A DNA stretch of 6,607 nt, taken from Anaerobacillus sp. (lineage in GTDB: Bacteria; Bacillota; Bacilli; Bacillales_H; Anaerobacillaceae). Where the stretch lies: positions 1 through 6,607 of the forward strand of contig SKOL01000364.1 in the NCBI GenBank assembly GCA_007120055.1, in the 5' to 3' direction. A model generated the notes under the pieces. The model was not told where the DNA came from, searched no databases, and saw only the letters and a list, made by a program, of their open reading frames with translations. This document shows positions 1 to 5,627 of the stretch, piece after piece. Position 1 is the first letter of the stretch, and the number at the start of each line of letters is the position of its first letter. The position numbers and the translations under genes were made by a program.

Positions 1-614
1 ATATGTACAGAGGGATCTGGCCTAACTTCAAATATTGGGTGATACACTCGATGGTTATTAAGGGCAATGGCATCATCAAATCCAATTTGTTTATTTTTGA
101 TCGCCCCTCCATCTACATATTTTTTAGTTTTTTTATTTCGGATCATAAGTTCTAGGTCCGCCCCAAAAGTAACTTGTTTTTCTTTTTCTCTCCTTATCTT
201 TCGGAAAATAACCTCTTGTTCTTCAGCTGTTAATTCGGTTACTTCAATAGGACGTATTTTTATTACGATCATTTCTTTTTTCCCTGTCCGTTGGACAACA
301 CACTCTCCTAACGGGATATGCATTAAGTACAAACATTGCAAAGCAAATTCTGTTAATTCTTTTTCATAATATAACCTTTCACCACCGATTTTTTTCCATT
401 TAAATGGTTGATTGAATACCATTGCTGAAGAATCTACACACCGTTCTATTGACAATACCGTAAAATGAAACGCTCTTATTTTTAATTGCGTTTTCTTCGC
501 CTTTTTCATTGGGTCTACATTTATTTTATGGCTTTTCAATACAGAAATCGGTAAGGGTTCTAATTGATAATTAATTCGCTCGTGAAAATTCTTTATTTCA
601 TTAGAAAGTTTCAT
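1..614 (-). CDS. Putative amidoligase (phiEco32-like COOH-NH2 ligase, type 2), N-terminal 204 residues; 3' end outside window
   Basis: The frame stays open from an ATG at 614-612 to the window edge, giving 204 codons and no stop. The start is well supported: AAGGAGGTGA lies just upstream, with 8 bases between GGAGG and ATG. Residues about 40-123 form a mixed region (many K, aromatic and beta-type residues) resembling the leader region of these ligases. The diagnostic part starts at residue 150 with FGADLEL, then IGFDDA (177-182) and VYHPIFEVRPDPS (190-202). These match the family pattern GADPE..., (V/I)GxD and hP..E(L/V)RP.PS. Known for the family: predicted ATP-dependent bond formation between a carboxylate and an amine, with a glutamine-synthetase-like fold. 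The substrate is unknown. Slight departures are L for P in GADPE and F for the usual C before D. It lies downstream of cotE with its own leader, so a role in modifying spore surface peptides is inference only. The C-terminal half is not visible, so intactness cannot be judged. Confidence 0.8.
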   Translation of the reverse strand, partial: MKLSNEIKNFHERINYQLEPLPISVLKSHKINVDPMKKAKKTQLKIRAFHFTVLSIERCVDSSAMVFNQPFKWKKIGGERLYYEKELTEFALQCLYLMHIPLGECVVQRTGKKEMIVIKIRPIEVTELTAEEQEVIFRKIRREKEKQVTFGADLELMIRNKKTKKYVDGGAIKNKQIGFDDAIALNNHRVYHPIFEVRPDPSVH

Positions 615-644
615 CCCACTCACCTCCTTCTAGTGGTTTTGTAT

Positions 645-729
645 AAAAAAAGAACGAGTAATTCCCTGAACGAGCCTCAAAAGTTCGTTAGAAGTTTAAA
701 GCGAAGAGAAGGAAATTACTCGTTCTTTT
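645..729 (-). promoter_or_regulatory. Attenuator-like long hairpin in the leader of the amidoligase gene
   Basis: On the minus strand, AAAAGAACGAGTAATTTCC (729-711) can pair with GGAATTACTCGTTCTTTT (665-648), with one single-base bulge. The loop is 45 bases, and the hairpin is followed by a T run reaching 645. This is the form of an intrinsic terminator, yet it sits only about 15 bases ahead of the ribosome binding site of the amidoligase gene and well after the cotE terminator. The loop has a small hairpin of its own (AACGA / TCGTT). A second copy of the sequence CTCGTTC (674-668) could pair with GAACGAG of the left arm (725-719) and open the terminator. Such competing pairings suggest transcription attenuation, but no known riboswitch or T-box consensus was recognised. 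It could also be a plain terminator or a mobile palindrome. Confidence 0.5.
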
Positions 730-736
730 ACGTGAG

Positions 737-805
737 TGAATTTCATAATTACCTAAATTGAGCCATATAGATACTTAATGGCGTTAATAATAATTATGAA
801 ATTCA
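737..805. repeat. Perfect 15-base inverted repeat (copies 1 and 2 of a window repeat)
   Basis: TGAATTTCATAATTA at 737-751 is matched exactly, in reverse complement, at 791-805, with 39 bases between. The same 15-mer appears a third time at 1841-1855. The second copy extends further: its minus-strand form from 809 to 790 is identical over 20 bases to 1837-1856. The element sits between the cotE terminator and the amidoligase leader hairpin. It may be a regulatory palindrome or the end of a small repeat element; nothing in the sequence decides this. Confidence 0.65.
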
Positions 806-838
806 TTAACCTATTAAATGATAACGGTGTTTTTTAAT

Positions 839-869
839 AAAAAAAATAGGAAGAAGTAAACTTCTTCCT
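839..869 (-). terminator. Intrinsic terminator of cotE
   Basis: A perfect 9-base stem, AGGAAGAAG / CTTCTTCCT (848-856 with 861-869), has a 4-base loop. On the minus strand it is followed by TA and a run of 8 T (846-839). It begins 11 bases after the cotE stop codon, so cotE ends here and the next gene needs its own promoter. Confidence 0.9.
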
Positions 870-879
870 CCCATTCTTA

Positions 880-1452
880 TTATTCTTCTAATTCACCAGC
901 TAGGAAGTTAGGATCTAAGTCTTCAAATTCTTCATCTTCTACGTCATAATCCCAGGTTTTTGCATCTAGCTCATCTGAAACGCCATCTGGATTTACATAA
1001 ACACAAACCTTCGTTTCTCCAATAACTTCGACTAAAAACTCTCGCTCTACTTGAACGATGAAACTTGTTCCGTTCGGAGCGATCGTTGCTTCTAGTGTGT
1101 TTGGCTGTTGAATAGCTCTTGCGATGACTTCTAAATCCTCAGATAACACATTTTTGTCTTGAATTGTAAGTGGAACTACATCTGTATAAGTAACAGTCTC
1201 GGTTGCAACTTCTGTTTTTGTGTTGTTACTGTAAGAGAACCAAGTGTTAATATCGTAACTTCCACGAACTTCGATACAATCTCCCTTTTTTTCCGCTTCG
1301 TACTTATGGTTGATAATCCAGCAACCTAAAATACTTGACGGCTTATGGGAAGGGCGGATCGTATGACTAGCTTGTGAGAATTTTCTCCCTTTTCCACAAA
1401 CGGCTTTTGCAAAAATCTCTCTGTAATTTAAATCGTTTTCTGTTTGTGACAT
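880..1452 (-). CDS. cotE: Outer spore coat morphogenetic protein CotE
   Basis: CotE is assembled onto the forespore and is needed to build the outer coat of the endospore; it also has roles in the exosporium of some species. The protein is 190 residues against about 180 for Bacillus subtilis CotE. Recognisable conserved blocks are [18 protein letters not shown] (10-27), [15 protein letters not shown] (37-51), [17 protein letters not shown] (66-82), [14 protein letters not shown] (115-128) and [14 protein letters not shown] (137-149). The C-terminal tail (160-190) is strongly acidic, with 15 D/E in 31 residues, as expected for CotE, and it ends in [10 protein letters not shown]. Four cysteines are present (19, 44, 59, 150). 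The ATG follows GAGGAGGG (1469-1462) with 9 bases between. It has its own gap upstream with a candidate SigK promoter and its own terminator, so it is probably a single-gene unit. mutS, the usual next gene in B. subtilis, is not in view; an amidoligase gene follows instead. Confidence 0.97.
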   Translation of the reverse strand: MSQTENDLNYREIFAKAVCGKGRKFSQASHTIRPSHKPSSILGCWIINHKYEAEKKGDCIEVRGSYDINTWFSYSNNTKTEVATETVTYTDVVPLTIQDKNVLSEDLEVIARAIQQPNTLEATIAPNGTSFIVQVEREFLVEVIGETKVCVYVNPDGVSDELDAKTWDYDVEDEEFEDLDPNFLAGELEE

Positions 1453-1536
1453 ATGTTTTTACCCTCCTCAAACAATTGGTTGTACTCCGTGAAGCAGACC
1501 GTTTTTTAGTCAGCCTCCCCAAACAGTCTTCACTTC

Positions 1537-1565
1537 CATCCTATGCAGGACAAATGACTATTGTG
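1537..1565 (-). promoter_or_regulatory. Candidate SigK promoter of cotE
   Basis: On the minus strand CACA (1565-1562) is followed after exactly 16 bases by CATAGGATG (1545-1537). The SigK consensus is mACm, 16 bases, then CATAnnnTA; only the last base of the -10 element departs. It lies about 85 bases ahead of the cotE ATG. In B. subtilis one of the two cotE promoters is SigK-dependent, which fits. The short motifs make a chance match possible. Confidence 0.45.
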
Positions 1566-1760
1566 CTAACTATTTGGTTTAATGAAAAAAAACGTACGAT
1601 GACTTCCTTAATACATGATATTAAAGCATATGTGAAAACATTCGTAGTTGTGCTAATTTCATTTGCTTTTTCATTTATATATATGGGAGACTCGCAGATT
1701 TAATGATAAAAAATGAAAATATATTTTTAGTACGGTACGTGAAATTTTAGATTCCATACA

Positions 1761-1814
1761 AAAAAATCTAACTTTAACACTAATTAAATTAAATAGTGCA
1801 AAGCTAGATTTTTT
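1761..1814. terminator. Bidirectional hairpin terminator downstream of miaB-ricA
   Basis: AAAAAATCTAACTTTAACAC (1761-1780, plus TA) pairs with its near reverse complement at 1794-1814, with a few mismatches and one bulge. The stem is about 20 bases and the loop 11 AT-rich bases. Runs of A on one side and T on the other give a U tail in either direction, so it can stop minus-strand transcripts from ricA about 50 bases after its stop. It could also stop any plus-strand transcript coming from the cotE side. Confidence 0.85.
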
Positions 1815-1836
1815 ATTATTTATCGATCATCACATT

Positions 1837-1868
1837 TTAATGAATTTCATAATTATCAAATTCATTAA
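1837..1868. repeat. AT-rich palindrome over the ricA stop codon (copy 3 of the window repeat)
   Basis: TTAATGAATTT (1837-1847) and AAATTCATTAA (1858-1868) are perfect reverse complements around a 10-base centre. The first 20 bases, 1837-1856, recur exactly in the opposite orientation at 790-809, on the far side of cotE. The right arm includes the TAA stop of ricA (1865-1867). It may add to RNA stability at the 3' end or be one end of a repeat pair. Confidence 0.7.
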
Positions 1869-2281
1869 CTGCCACAATCTTTTTTTGTTGTCGTTCCTTT
1901 TAGGACGTCGCCACCTGTTGACTTAATGATTTCATCGGTTACCGTATTTGATATCGTACTCGCTACGAGCTGCAACATTCCATTAACATCCATTTGTGAT
2001 TGCTTAAATTCTTTCACAAGTGGAATTTGATCAAGTTCGTCTTGTAAAGAGTCAATTTTTTCTTCTGCTTTTTTTAAAGCTTCTGTTTTCCCGTAATGTT
2101 GAAGGTTTACAGCTTCCTTTTGCATTCTCTTTATTTGGCTAATTAACTGTTGTACTTGTGGATGGTCATTTACTTGTAATTCTGCTTTTTTAAAAAAATC
2201 GACTTCTTCTGTTTCTGAAATCATTTGTGCAATTTCTTTTGCTTTTAAAACAATCTCGTCTTTTGTATACGTTTTATCCAT
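1865..2281 (-). CDS. ricA: RicA (YmcA), RNase Y / sporulation phosphorelay regulator of the YlbF/YmcA family
   Basis: RicA forms a complex with RicF (YlbF) and RicT (YaaT). In B. subtilis this complex directs RNase Y mRNA maturation and is needed for sporulation, competence and biofilm formation. The protein has 138 residues against about 143 in B. subtilis. It is an all-helical, highly charged protein with conserved stretches KEIAQMISETEEVDFFKKAE (15-34) and a helix rich in K/E at about 62-82 that looks coiled-coil. Further conserved stretches are IPLVKEFKQSQMDVNGMLQLV (86-106) and IIKSTGGDVLKG (118-129). There is one cysteine, Cys136, three residues from the end. The Ric complex is reported to carry Fe-S clusters, and this cysteine is a possible ligand (inference). 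The ATG overlaps the miaB stop (TAATG), and its ribosome binding site (GAGGTGAGG) lies inside miaB. The two are therefore probably translationally coupled. Confidence 0.95.
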   Translation of the reverse strand: MDKTYTKDEIVLKAKEIAQMISETEEVDFFKKAELQVNDHPQVQQLISQIKRMQKEAVNLQHYGKTEALKKAEEKIDSLQDELDQIPLVKEFKQSQMDVNGMLQLVASTISNTVTDEIIKSTGGDVLKGTTTKKDCGS

Positions 2282-3825
2282 TAAGACCTCACCTCTGCCT
2301 CTTCAACTATGTGACCATCAAGTGACCACGTTTTTGCTTCTGTTATTTTAACATAAACAATCTCGCCAATCACAGATTTAGCTCCGCTAAAGTTTACAAG
2401 TTTATTCGTTCTCGTTCTTCCTGATAAAATATCTGGATTTTTCTTACTCTCACCTTCAACAAGAACTTCTACAATTTGTCCTTCAAGTTGTTTATTTTTG
2501 CGAGCAGAGGTTTCATTAATGACTGCATTTAAACGTTGTAAGCGAGCACGCTTCACATCTAAAGGAACGTTATCTTCCATTTTCGCTGCCGGAGTTCCTT
2601 CTCTAGGAGAGTATATATACGTATAGGCACTATCGTAATCCATTTCCTTTATAAGCGAAAGCGTATCTTCAAATTGCTCTTCTGTTTCGTTTGGGAAGCC
2701 AACAATAATATCTGTTGTAAGCGTTGAATTAGGAATTCTTTCTTTAATTTTATTGGCTAATTCCACATACTGTTCTCTCGTATACTTCCTTGCCATTATT
2801 TTTAGCATCTCAGTATTACCACTCTGAACAGGTAAATGGATATGCTCTACTAAATTCCCACCTTTAGCAAGAACTTCAATTAAGTGATCATCAAAATCAC
2901 GCGGGTGACTCGTCGTAAAACGTACGCGTGGGATATCTATTTTACGAATTTCATCCATTAAATCACCAAGACCGTAATTCATTTCCTCAAAGTCTTTCCC
3001 ATAAGCATTGACGTTTTGTCCTAATAAAGTTATTTCTTTATAACCTAAACGTGCTAACTCACGAACTTCGGCAATAATATCCTCTGGTTGTCGACTTCTT
3101 TCTTTTCCTCTTGTATATGGAACAATACAATAGGTACAAAACTTATCACAGCCATACATGATATTGACCCAACCTTGTAGTTGTCCACGACGAGCACGAG
3201 GCATATTTTCAATAATATCGCCTTCTTTTGACCAAACTTCGATGACCATTTCTTTATTAAAGATCGCATCTTTAATTAAATGTGGTAGGCGGTGAATATT
3301 GTGTGTTCCAAAAATAAGGTCTACATGCTGATGTTTTTGTAAAATTTTATTAACGACCGATTCTTCTTGAGACATACAGCCACATACACCGATCACTAAG
3401 CCTGGCTTTTCTCTTTTCAAAGGCTTTAAGTTACCAATTTCACCAAACACTTTGTTTTCCGCATTTTCACGGATCGCACACGTATTTAATAAAATCACGT
3501 CTGCATCTTCTGTTTCACCTGTTGGTTCAAAGCCCATTTCTAACAAAATACCAGCCATATTTTCTGAATCATGTTCATTCATTTGACAGCCATACGTACG
3601 CACAAGGAATTTTCTTCCTTTTCCGATGGAACGCATTTCTTCTGGGATATCAAAATCATAATGGACTTTTACATCCTCTTTCCCACGCCGTTTAGCCTCT
3701 TTTAAACTAGGCTGTGTAAATGTAGTTTGGAAGTATTGTCCGTAATCTTTTTTCTGGCCGGATTTTTTGTCCGCAGAAGAAAGATCCAGATTTATCGTCA
3801 TTTTCTTTTTTTGTTGTTCATTCAT
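2281..3825 (-). CDS. miaB: tRNA-2-methylthio-N6-dimethylallyladenosine synthase MiaB
   Basis: MiaB is a radical SAM methylthiotransferase that turns i6A37 into ms2i6A37 in tRNAs reading codons that begin with U. It holds two [4Fe-4S] clusters. The protein is 514 residues, close to the 509 of B. subtilis. A charged lysine-rich N-terminal extension (1-70) is typical of the Bacillus form. The N-terminal MTTase domain has cluster ligands Cys80 ([13 protein letters not shown]), Cys116 ([11 protein letters not shown]) and Cys150 ([10 protein letters not shown]). The radical SAM motif [10 protein letters not shown] has Cys226, Cys230 and Cys233. Other landmarks are [18 protein letters not shown] (268-276), the SHPRDF stretch (306-311), HLPVQSG (330-336) and [14 protein letters not shown] (372-385). 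The TRAM RNA-binding domain covers about 447-510. The ATG follows AAGGAG (3839-3834) with 8 bases between. All six cysteines are present, so it should be active. It is first in an apparent operon with ricA and has a good SigA-like promoter. Confidence 0.98.
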   Translation of the reverse strand: MNEQQKKKMTINLDLSSADKKSGQKKDYGQYFQTTFTQPSLKEAKRRGKEDVKVHYDFDIPEEMRSIGKGRKFLVRTYGCQMNEHDSENMAGILLEMGFEPTGETEDADVILLNTCAIRENAENKVFGEIGNLKPLKREKPGLVIGVCGCMSQEESVVNKILQKHQHVDLIFGTHNIHRLPHLIKDAIFNKEMVIEVWSKEGDIIENMPRARRGQLQGWVNIMYGCDKFCTYCIVPYTRGKERSRQPEDIIAEVRELARLGYKEITLLGQNVNAYGKDFEEMNYGLGDLMDEIRKIDIPRVRFTTSHPRDFDDHLIEVLAKGGNLVEHIHLPVQSGNTEMLKIMARKYTREQYVELANKIKERIPNSTLTTDIIVGFPNETEEQFEDTLSLIKEMDYDSAYTYIYSPREGTPAAKMEDNVPLDVKRARLQRLNAVINETSARKNKQLEGQIVEVLVEGESKKNPDILSGRTRTNKLVNFSGAKSVIGEIVYVKITEAKTWSLDGHIVEEAEVRS

Positions 3826-3870
3826 CGCACATTCTCCTTTGCTTTAAATTAAATTGCAATACAATACTCT

Positions 3871-3899
3871 AGTATAACGGCTAAGTGGTATAAACTCAA
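3871..3899 (-). promoter_or_regulatory. SigA-type promoter for miaB-ricA
   Basis: On the minus strand TTGAGT (3899-3894) and TATACT (3876-3871) are separated by 17 bases. Each differs from the SigA consensus at one or two positions. The predicted start lies near 3864, giving a leader of about 40 bases to the miaB ATG. It is the best housekeeping promoter in the window. Confidence 0.75.
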
Positions 3900-3931
3900 T
3901 AGTAAGTAGATGAAGCACATAAGCACGTTAG

Positions 3932-3998
3932 CGAAATCATCCGCCTTTTTTCATACAAAACTCTCACGACGAAGCATCGTCACCATCTAACATGAAAA
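3932..3998. repeat. Direct repeat copy A of the miaB-tdh intergenic composite
   Basis: This stretch of about 67 bp reads CGAAATCATCCGCC, then TTTTTTCATACAAAA, then CTCTCACGACGA, and ends near CACCATCTAAC. It recurs with roughly 80 percent identity at 4137-4205. The spacing of the copies is 205 bp. The gap holds no credible coding frame. Confidence 0.8.
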
Positions 3999-4159
3999 GG
4001 TGGATACTTTCCCTCACTTCGCTGTGAAGCAACTGACCTCAGTCACATCTTGAGATACATCTTTGAATTTACTTCATGCAGCTTTGCGACGAGTAACCGC
4101 AGGAGCACCTTCTATCGAATCTCAGAGGCTCGTTCACGAAAGCATCCACCTTTTTTCAT
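3992..4159. repeat. 168-bp element bounded by inverted repeats
   Basis: The left end ATGAAAAGGTGGATACTTTC (3992-4011) is the near reverse complement of the right end (4138-4159): one mismatch and two extra T. Inside are nested pairings: TCAC/GTGA and CTTC/GAAG near 4015-4029, TGAC-CTCA-GTCA (4034-4045), TGAGAT (4051-4056) with ATCTCA (4119-4124), and TGCG/CGCA (4085-4101). The whole can fold as a branched cruciform or RNA. It codes for nothing obvious and recalls small non-autonomous palindromic elements such as the bcr repeats of the B. cereus group. I cannot assign it to a known family. Confidence 0.65.
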
Positions 4160-4205
4160 ACAAAACCCTCATGACGATTTAACCCTCACCATCTAATATG
4201 GAAAA
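4137..4205. repeat. Direct repeat copy B of the miaB-tdh intergenic composite
   Basis: It is the second copy of the repeat at 3932-3998, with the same order of parts: CATCCACC, TTTTTTCATACAAAA, CCCTCATGACGA, CACCATCTAAT, then ATGG and a run of A. Its first 23 bases form the right terminal inverted repeat of the 168-bp element, so direct and inverted repeats interlock. A tiny tandem repeat of AACTTTCC follows at 4224-4243. Confidence 0.8.
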
Positions 4206-4256
4206 ACGAGCGATTTGCCTTCTAACTTTCCAACTTTCCAACTACTCAGCTTTCAC

Positions 4257-4284
4257 AAAAAAAAGAGGAGTCAAGTCCCCTCTT
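4257..4284 (-). terminator. Intrinsic terminator of tdh
   Basis: On the minus strand AAGAGG (4284-4279) pairs with CCTCTT (4268-4263), extended by a G-T and a G-C pair. The loop is short, and the T run of 8 lies at 4264-4257, partly used in the stem. It starts 28 bases after the tdh stop codon and separates tdh from miaB. Confidence 0.85.
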
Positions 4285-4312
4285 CACGTTTCATACAAAT
4301 TTAATTATTCAG

Positions 4313-5353
4313 TTATGGGTGTAAAACTACTTTACCGCACTGGCCTTTTATCATTAAATCAAAACCTTTTTCAAAGTCTTCTAGTTTGAAATGGTGGGTA
4401 ATCATTGGTTTTAAGTTTACTTCAGTTGATTTTAACAGGCCGGATACTTGTTGCCACGTTTTATACATTTTCCGCCCAGTAATACCATGAACGGTAATTC
4501 CTTTAAAAACAATGTCATTGGTAACATCAATTTCGACAGGACGAACTGGTAAACTGAGAATTGACACAACACCACCATTTGTCACCATTTTAAAGCCTTG
4601 ATCCATGGCTATTGGGTGACCACTCATTTCACATACGACATCGACTCCATTGCCATCTGTTATTCTATTGACAACACTAAGAGGGTTTTCACGCTTTGAA
4701 TTAACTACTGAGGTCGCCCCCATCTCTTTCGCTAATCGAAGACGGTAGTCATTTAAATCAAACGCAAGTACATGTGATGCACCACAAGCTTTAGCAACTG
4801 TTACTGCCATTAAGCCGATAGGGCCGCAGCCAATAATAGCTACTGACTTCCCCGCGACATCTTGGGCTAAAACAGTGTGGACCGCATTTCCAAATGGCTC
4901 TTGGATAGAGGCAACATCTAAAGGCATCGATGGATCGTTTTTCCATAAATTCGTTGCTGGTAACACAACGTATTCAGCAAAACAACCATCACGATCAACC
5001 CCAATAATTTCAGTATTTTTACAGATGTGTGCATTACCTGATAAGCATTGCGGGCATTGACCACATACGATATGTGTTTCCGGTGAAACGTAATCACCTA
5101 CATTTACATTTGTCACATTACTTCCAACTTCTTCAACAATCCCTGAAAATTCATGTCCGAAAACATAAGGGGGATTTACTCTACTTTGTGACCATTCATC
5201 CCAAGTGTAAATATGAACATCTGTACCACAAATTGATGTTGCTTTTACTTTAATAAGAACTTCATCGTCCTTTATTTCAGGTATTACGACTTCCATTAAT
5301 TTAGCTCCAAAATTGCGTTCATGCTTCACGATTGCCTTCATTTTTCTCCTCAT
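4313..5353 (-). CDS. tdh: L-threonine 3-dehydrogenase
   Basis: Tdh oxidises L-threonine with NAD+ to 2-amino-3-oxobutyrate, which Kbl normally cleaves to glycine and acetyl-CoA. It is a zinc medium-chain dehydrogenase of 346 residues (B. subtilis 347). Counting from the ATG at 5353, catalytic zinc residues are Cys42 (SICGTDVHIY), His67 and Glu68 (FGHEFSG). The structural zinc site is Cys97, Cys100, Cys103 and Cys111. The threonine-dehydrogenase stretch ETHIVCGQC (with His94) and QEPFGNAVHT (151-160) are present. The nucleotide-binding motif is GCGPIG (175-180), with Asp199 at the end of the second strand, indicating NAD. The C-terminus reads GQCGKVVLHP. A GTG three codons earlier (5362) overlaps the AAGGAG (5367-5362), so it cannot be the start. 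From the ATG at 5353 the spacing is 8 bases and the length fits the family. No kbl lies beside it. It has its own promoter candidate and terminator. Confidence 0.96.
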   Translation of the reverse strand: MRRKMKAIVKHERNFGAKLMEVVIPEIKDDEVLIKVKATSICGTDVHIYTWDEWSQSRVNPPYVFGHEFSGIVEEVGSNVTNVNVGDYVSPETHIVCGQCPQCLSGNAHICKNTEIIGVDRDGCFAEYVVLPATNLWKNDPSMPLDVASIQEPFGNAVHTVLAQDVAGKSVAIIGCGPIGLMAVTVAKACGASHVLAFDLNDYRLRLAKEMGATSVVNSKRENPLSVVNRITDGNGVDVVCEMSGHPIAMDQGFKMVTNGGVVSILSLPVRPVEIDVTNDIVFKGITVHGITGRKMYKTWQQVSGLLKSTEVNLKPMITHHFKLEDFEKGFDLMIKGQCGKVVLHP

Positions 5354-5404
5354 GATGAACACTCCTTATGAGTAAAAGTAGTCGCTTTCATTGTATTTAC
5401 AAAT

Positions 5405-5433
5405 ATTTTAGCACCTTAGTAATTTTCAGTAAA
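5405..5433 (-). promoter_or_regulatory. Candidate SigA promoter of tdh
   Basis: On the minus strand TTTACT (5433-5428) and TAAAAT (5410-5405) are 17 bases apart, giving a leader of about 45 bases to the tdh ATG. A second, weaker pair begins with TTGACG near 5515-5510 but has a poor -10 (TAAAAA). The rest of the gap up to the korB terminator is AT-rich with no other recognised element. Confidence 0.55.
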
Positions 5434-5579
5434 GTCCACTGTCCACGCCAGAAAGACATATGGGTTTTTGCAGAGAACTTTTCGAATTTTTTTAGAAAAA
5501 TTTAACTTATCGTCAACTTCTAGCAAAATTTTAGTTTTTCTTTTACTTCCTCACGACCTAACTTATAAAATGCGGTAGT

Positions 5580-5610
5580 AAAAAAAAAGACGCTCCGTAG
5601 AACGTCTTTT
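5580..5610 (-). terminator. Intrinsic terminator of korA-korB
   Basis: On the minus strand AAAAGACGTTC (5610-5600) pairs with GAGCGTCTTTT (5595-5585), with one G-T pair and a 4-base loop. The T run extends to 5580. It starts 17 bases after the korB stop and closes the korAB transcript. Confidence 0.92.
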
Positions 5611-5627
5611 CTAAATGATATATACAC

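Larger units (their letters stand above)
1453..1864. other. Intergenic stretch between ricA and cotE (412 bp)
   Basis: This gap carries the ribosome binding site of cotE, a candidate SigK promoter (1537-1565), a bidirectional terminator (1761-1814) and a palindrome reaching the ricA stop codon (1837-1868). B. subtilis cotE is known to be read from SigE- and SigK-dependent promoters, so a promoter-rich gap is expected. A TAATATC box on the minus strand around 1621-1615 resembles a SigE -35 element, but the matching -10 (CATCGTAC, about 15 bases on) is poor. On the plus strand a 49-codon frame (1554-1703) would end in a hydrophobic segment. It lacks a good ribosome binding site and is not called as a gene. 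Confidence 0.6.

Noticed and set aside
67..369. Plus-strand 100-codon frame
   Set aside because: It lies opposite the amidoligase gene, has a low-complexity hydrophobic/serine composition and no ribosome binding site. The minus-strand frame has a strong start signal and family motifs.
615..735. T-box or known riboswitch in the amidoligase leader
   Set aside because: The region is too short for a T-box and shows no AGGGTGG-type T-box sequence or other consensus I recognise. Only a generic attenuator-like hairpin is claimed.
564..761. Plus-strand 65-codon frame
   Set aside because: It crosses the start of the amidoligase gene and the leader hairpin, with no ribosome binding site and no recognisable content.
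1374..1703. Plus-strand 109-codon frame
   Set aside because: Its first part is antisense to the conserved N-terminus of cotE. Only the last 49 codons lie in free DNA, and these are listed as a weak possibility.
3054..3269. Minus-strand 71-codon frame inside miaB
   Set aside because: It overlaps the radical SAM region of miaB in another frame and has no independent support.
3932..4205. CRISPR array
   Set aside because: There are only two long, imperfect copies, interlocked with inverted repeats and without regular spacers.
4198..4389. Plus-strand 63-codon frame over the tdh terminator
   Set aside because: It overlaps the 3' end of tdh and its terminator, and its sequence arises from the repeat DNA and antisense tdh.
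4875..5253. Plus-strand frames opposite tdh
   Set aside because: They are antisense shadows of the zinc-binding region of tdh; the CxxCxxC codons give misleading open frames.
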